A stretch of 64,000 nt of DNA from Noviherbaspirillum galbum (GTDB taxonomy: Bacteria > Pseudomonadota > Gammaproteobacteria > Burkholderiales > Burkholderiaceae_D). How positions within the stretch are numbered: position 1 is the first letter of the stretch; each line of letters begins with the position of its first letter. The notes beneath the pieces were generated by a model. That model saw nothing but the letters and a program-made list of their open reading frames with translations, was not told the DNA's origin and ran no database searches. Positions 62,568 to 64,000 of this stretch are shown one piece after another. The stretch spans positions 124,001 to 188,000 of the forward strand of contig NZ_JAAIVB010000008.1 of NCBI RefSeq assembly GCF_010974945.1. The letters are read 5' to 3'. Position numbers and translations under genes: made by a program.

Positions 62568-64000
62568 ATGCGCAAATTCATTCATTCAAATCTGCTAAGC
62601 CTGATGTTCCTGGTCGGCGCGGCGTCTGGCTTCCTGGTCTCCAATGTCGGCTGGTGGAGCCTGGCGAACGGACTCGAGGATCTGGAAACGCTGTACGTCC
62701 ACGCCAGCGAACGACTGGTACGGCAGGAGGACGCCGAGGGCCTCACGATGCTCAGGGAGGATCGCGACAACGCCGCCATCGCCAACGACACGGCGCGCGC
62801 CACGCTGATCGGCATGTCGCTCGCGGCCTCGGTCTTCTTCTGCCTGATCGCCGCGCTGACCTACCGCGAATCCAGCGAGCGCAAGCGCGCAGAACAATCG
62901 ATGCGGCTGGCAAACCAGGTTTTCCAGAATTCGCTGGAGGGCATGGTGATCACGAATGAGAACGGGCAGATCCTCGGCATCAACCAGGCATTCACCGACA
63001 TCACGGGCTACCACATGATGGAAGTGCTTGGCCGCAATCCGAGCATGCTGAGTTCGGGGCGGCAGTCGCAGGACTTCTACGATGCGATGTGGCAATCCAT
63101 CGCCGCGACCGGCAAGTGGCAAGGCGAAATCTGGAACAAGCGCAAGGACGGCGTCATTTATCCGCAATGGCTGAACATCAGCCAGGTCTCGGACGAACAG
63201 GGCAACGTCTGCAATTTCATCGGCGTGTTCAGCGACATCTCCGAGCGCAAGAGCGCCGAAGAGCGGATCATGCACCAGCTGTACTACGACCAACTGACCG
63301 GGCTGCCCAACCGCATGCTCTTCAATGACCGCATCAGCCAGCTGATGGCCCAGGCAAAGCGCAATCCAGACATCCGCTTCGCGATCATGTTCCTCGACCT
63401 CGACCGCTTCAAGGTGGTCAACGACAGCATGGGCCACGGCGCCGGCGACCAGCTGCTGCAGCAGGCGGCGCACCGCCTGCGCGGTTGCGTGAGGGAAATG
63501 GATACGGTCGCGCGCATGGGCGGCGACGAATTCACGATCGTGCTCGGCGACATCCAGACGAAACAGCATGCCTGCGAAACCGCCCAGCGCATCCTCGACA
63601 CCTTCAAGCATCCCTTCACCATCGACAAGCTGGAAGTCTTCGTCCACGTAAGCATCGGCATCAGCACCTATCCGGACGATGGCATATCGACCGACCTGCT
63701 GCTCAAGCATGCCGACATCGCGATGTATCGCGCCAAGCATGCGGGCGGCTCGTGGTACGAGCTCTACGATGCCGGCTTCGGCCAGCAGGAAACCGAGCGC
63801 CTGGCGCTGGAAACCGCGATGCACCGCGCCATCGACCGCGACGAATTCCTGCTGAACTACCAGCCCCAGGTCGACATCCGCACGGGGGAAATCATCGGCT
63901 GCGAGGCATTGATACGCTGGCGGCATCCCGAACTCGGCATGGTCTCGCCGGCCCAGTTCATTCCCCTTGCCGAAGAGAACGGCATGATCATCCGCATCGG
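62568..64000 (+). CDS. Membrane PAS-GGDEF-EAL protein (3' end cut by window)
   Basis: The coding region runs off the window end after 477 residues with no stop, so it is partial. The N-terminus has a membrane helix (about 9-30), a short periplasmic loop (about 31-78), and a second helix (TLIGMSLAASVFFCLIAALT, about 79-98), then PAS-PAC (about 110-225), GGDEF (intact, residues 318-322) and the start of an EAL domain (446-448 in CEALIRWRHPE) whose end is not seen. It is divergent from an orphan NtrC-family activator and preceded by a sigma-54 promoter. Bidirectional c-di-GMP activity is possible; the dominant one cannot be told. Confidence 0.93.
   Translation, partial: MRKFIHSNLLSLMFLVGAASGFLVSNVGWWSLANGLEDLETLYVHASERLVRQEDAEGLTMLREDRDNAAIANDTARATLIGMSLAASVFFCLIAALTYRESSERKRAEQSMRLANQVFQNSLEGMVITNENGQILGINQAFTDITGYHMMEVLGRNPSMLSSGRQSQDFYDAMWQSIAATGKWQGEIWNKRKDGVIYPQWLNISQVSDEQGNVCNFIGVFSDISERKSAEERIMHQLYYDQLTGLPNRMLFNDRISQLMAQAKRNPDIRFAIMFLDLDRFKVVNDSMGHGAGDQLLQQAAHRLRGCVREMDTVARMGGDEFTIVLGDIQTKQHACETAQRILDTFKHPFTIDKLEVFVHVSIGISTYPDDGISTDLLLKHADIAMYRAKHAGGSWYELYDAGFGQQETERLALETAMHRAIDRDEFLLNYQPQVDIRTGEIIGCEALIRWRHPELGMVSPAQFIPLAEENGMIIRI

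Overview
The window looks like a chromosomal segment of a betaproteobacterium, most likely order Burkholderiales and probably family Oxalobacteraceae (Herbaspirillum, Noviherbaspirillum or Herminiimonas type). The basis is the high-GC coding bias, class I phaC next to phaR, the smc-zipA-ligA and dapC-dapD-pilU-dapE-prmB orders, DUF2242 next to feoAB, and bamD divergent from rluD-pgeF. These are recognised by eye, without a database search. Nearly all of the window is dense housekeeping sequence. I saw no rRNA, tRNA, CRISPR array, phage or insertion sequence.

Region by region: 62-9122 (mostly minus strand) carries smc, zipA, ligA, galU and def, with a small orphan gene on the plus strand between zipA and smc. 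9370-19786 (plus) carries the succinylase branch of lysine/DAP synthesis (dapC, dapD, dapE) with pilU and an ArsC/Spx-like gene inside it, then prmB, an ABC-F ATPase (yheS), a CoA-transferase, a GNAT acetyltransferase and a DUF2520 protein. 20413-22867 holds ompR-envZ and a 69-aa zinc-ribbon protein. 22967-28642 holds ispD-ispF facing away from mfd-serB. 28749-34919 has a membrane protein, a PAS-GAF-PAS-GGDEF-EAL protein, a cystathionine beta-lyase and rimO. 35024-37542 is the polyhydroxybutyrate pair phaC/phaR, separated by a strong hairpin terminator. 37609-41483 holds pgeF-rluD divergent from bamD, then yaaA.

41517-47063 is the most accessory-looking part: a lone PIN-domain gene, the aminotransferase ybdL, a degenerate HD-GYP protein behind a perfect 18-bp hairpin, a periplasmic binding protein without a transporter, and an AT-richer 472-aa orphan of unknown function. 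47138-52655 carries a glutathione transferase, then an acyl-CoA module: crotonase, histidine phosphatase, APH-family kinase and acyl-CoA dehydrogenase. The last pair matches the halves of ACAD10/ACAD11 and the LvaA/LvaC logic of 4-hydroxyacyl-CoA breakdown. yfcG follows.

52733-60457 contains a DUF5666 lipoprotein and an iron/heme block: hugZ-like, tonB-exbB-exbD and feoA-feoB-DUF6587, with Fur-box-like sites at both outer ends. 60732-64000 carries an orphan NtrC-type activator divergent from a PAS-GGDEF-EAL gene. That gene runs off the window and is preceded by a near-consensus sigma-54 promoter and upstream dyads, suggesting a local regulator-to-c-di-GMP circuit.
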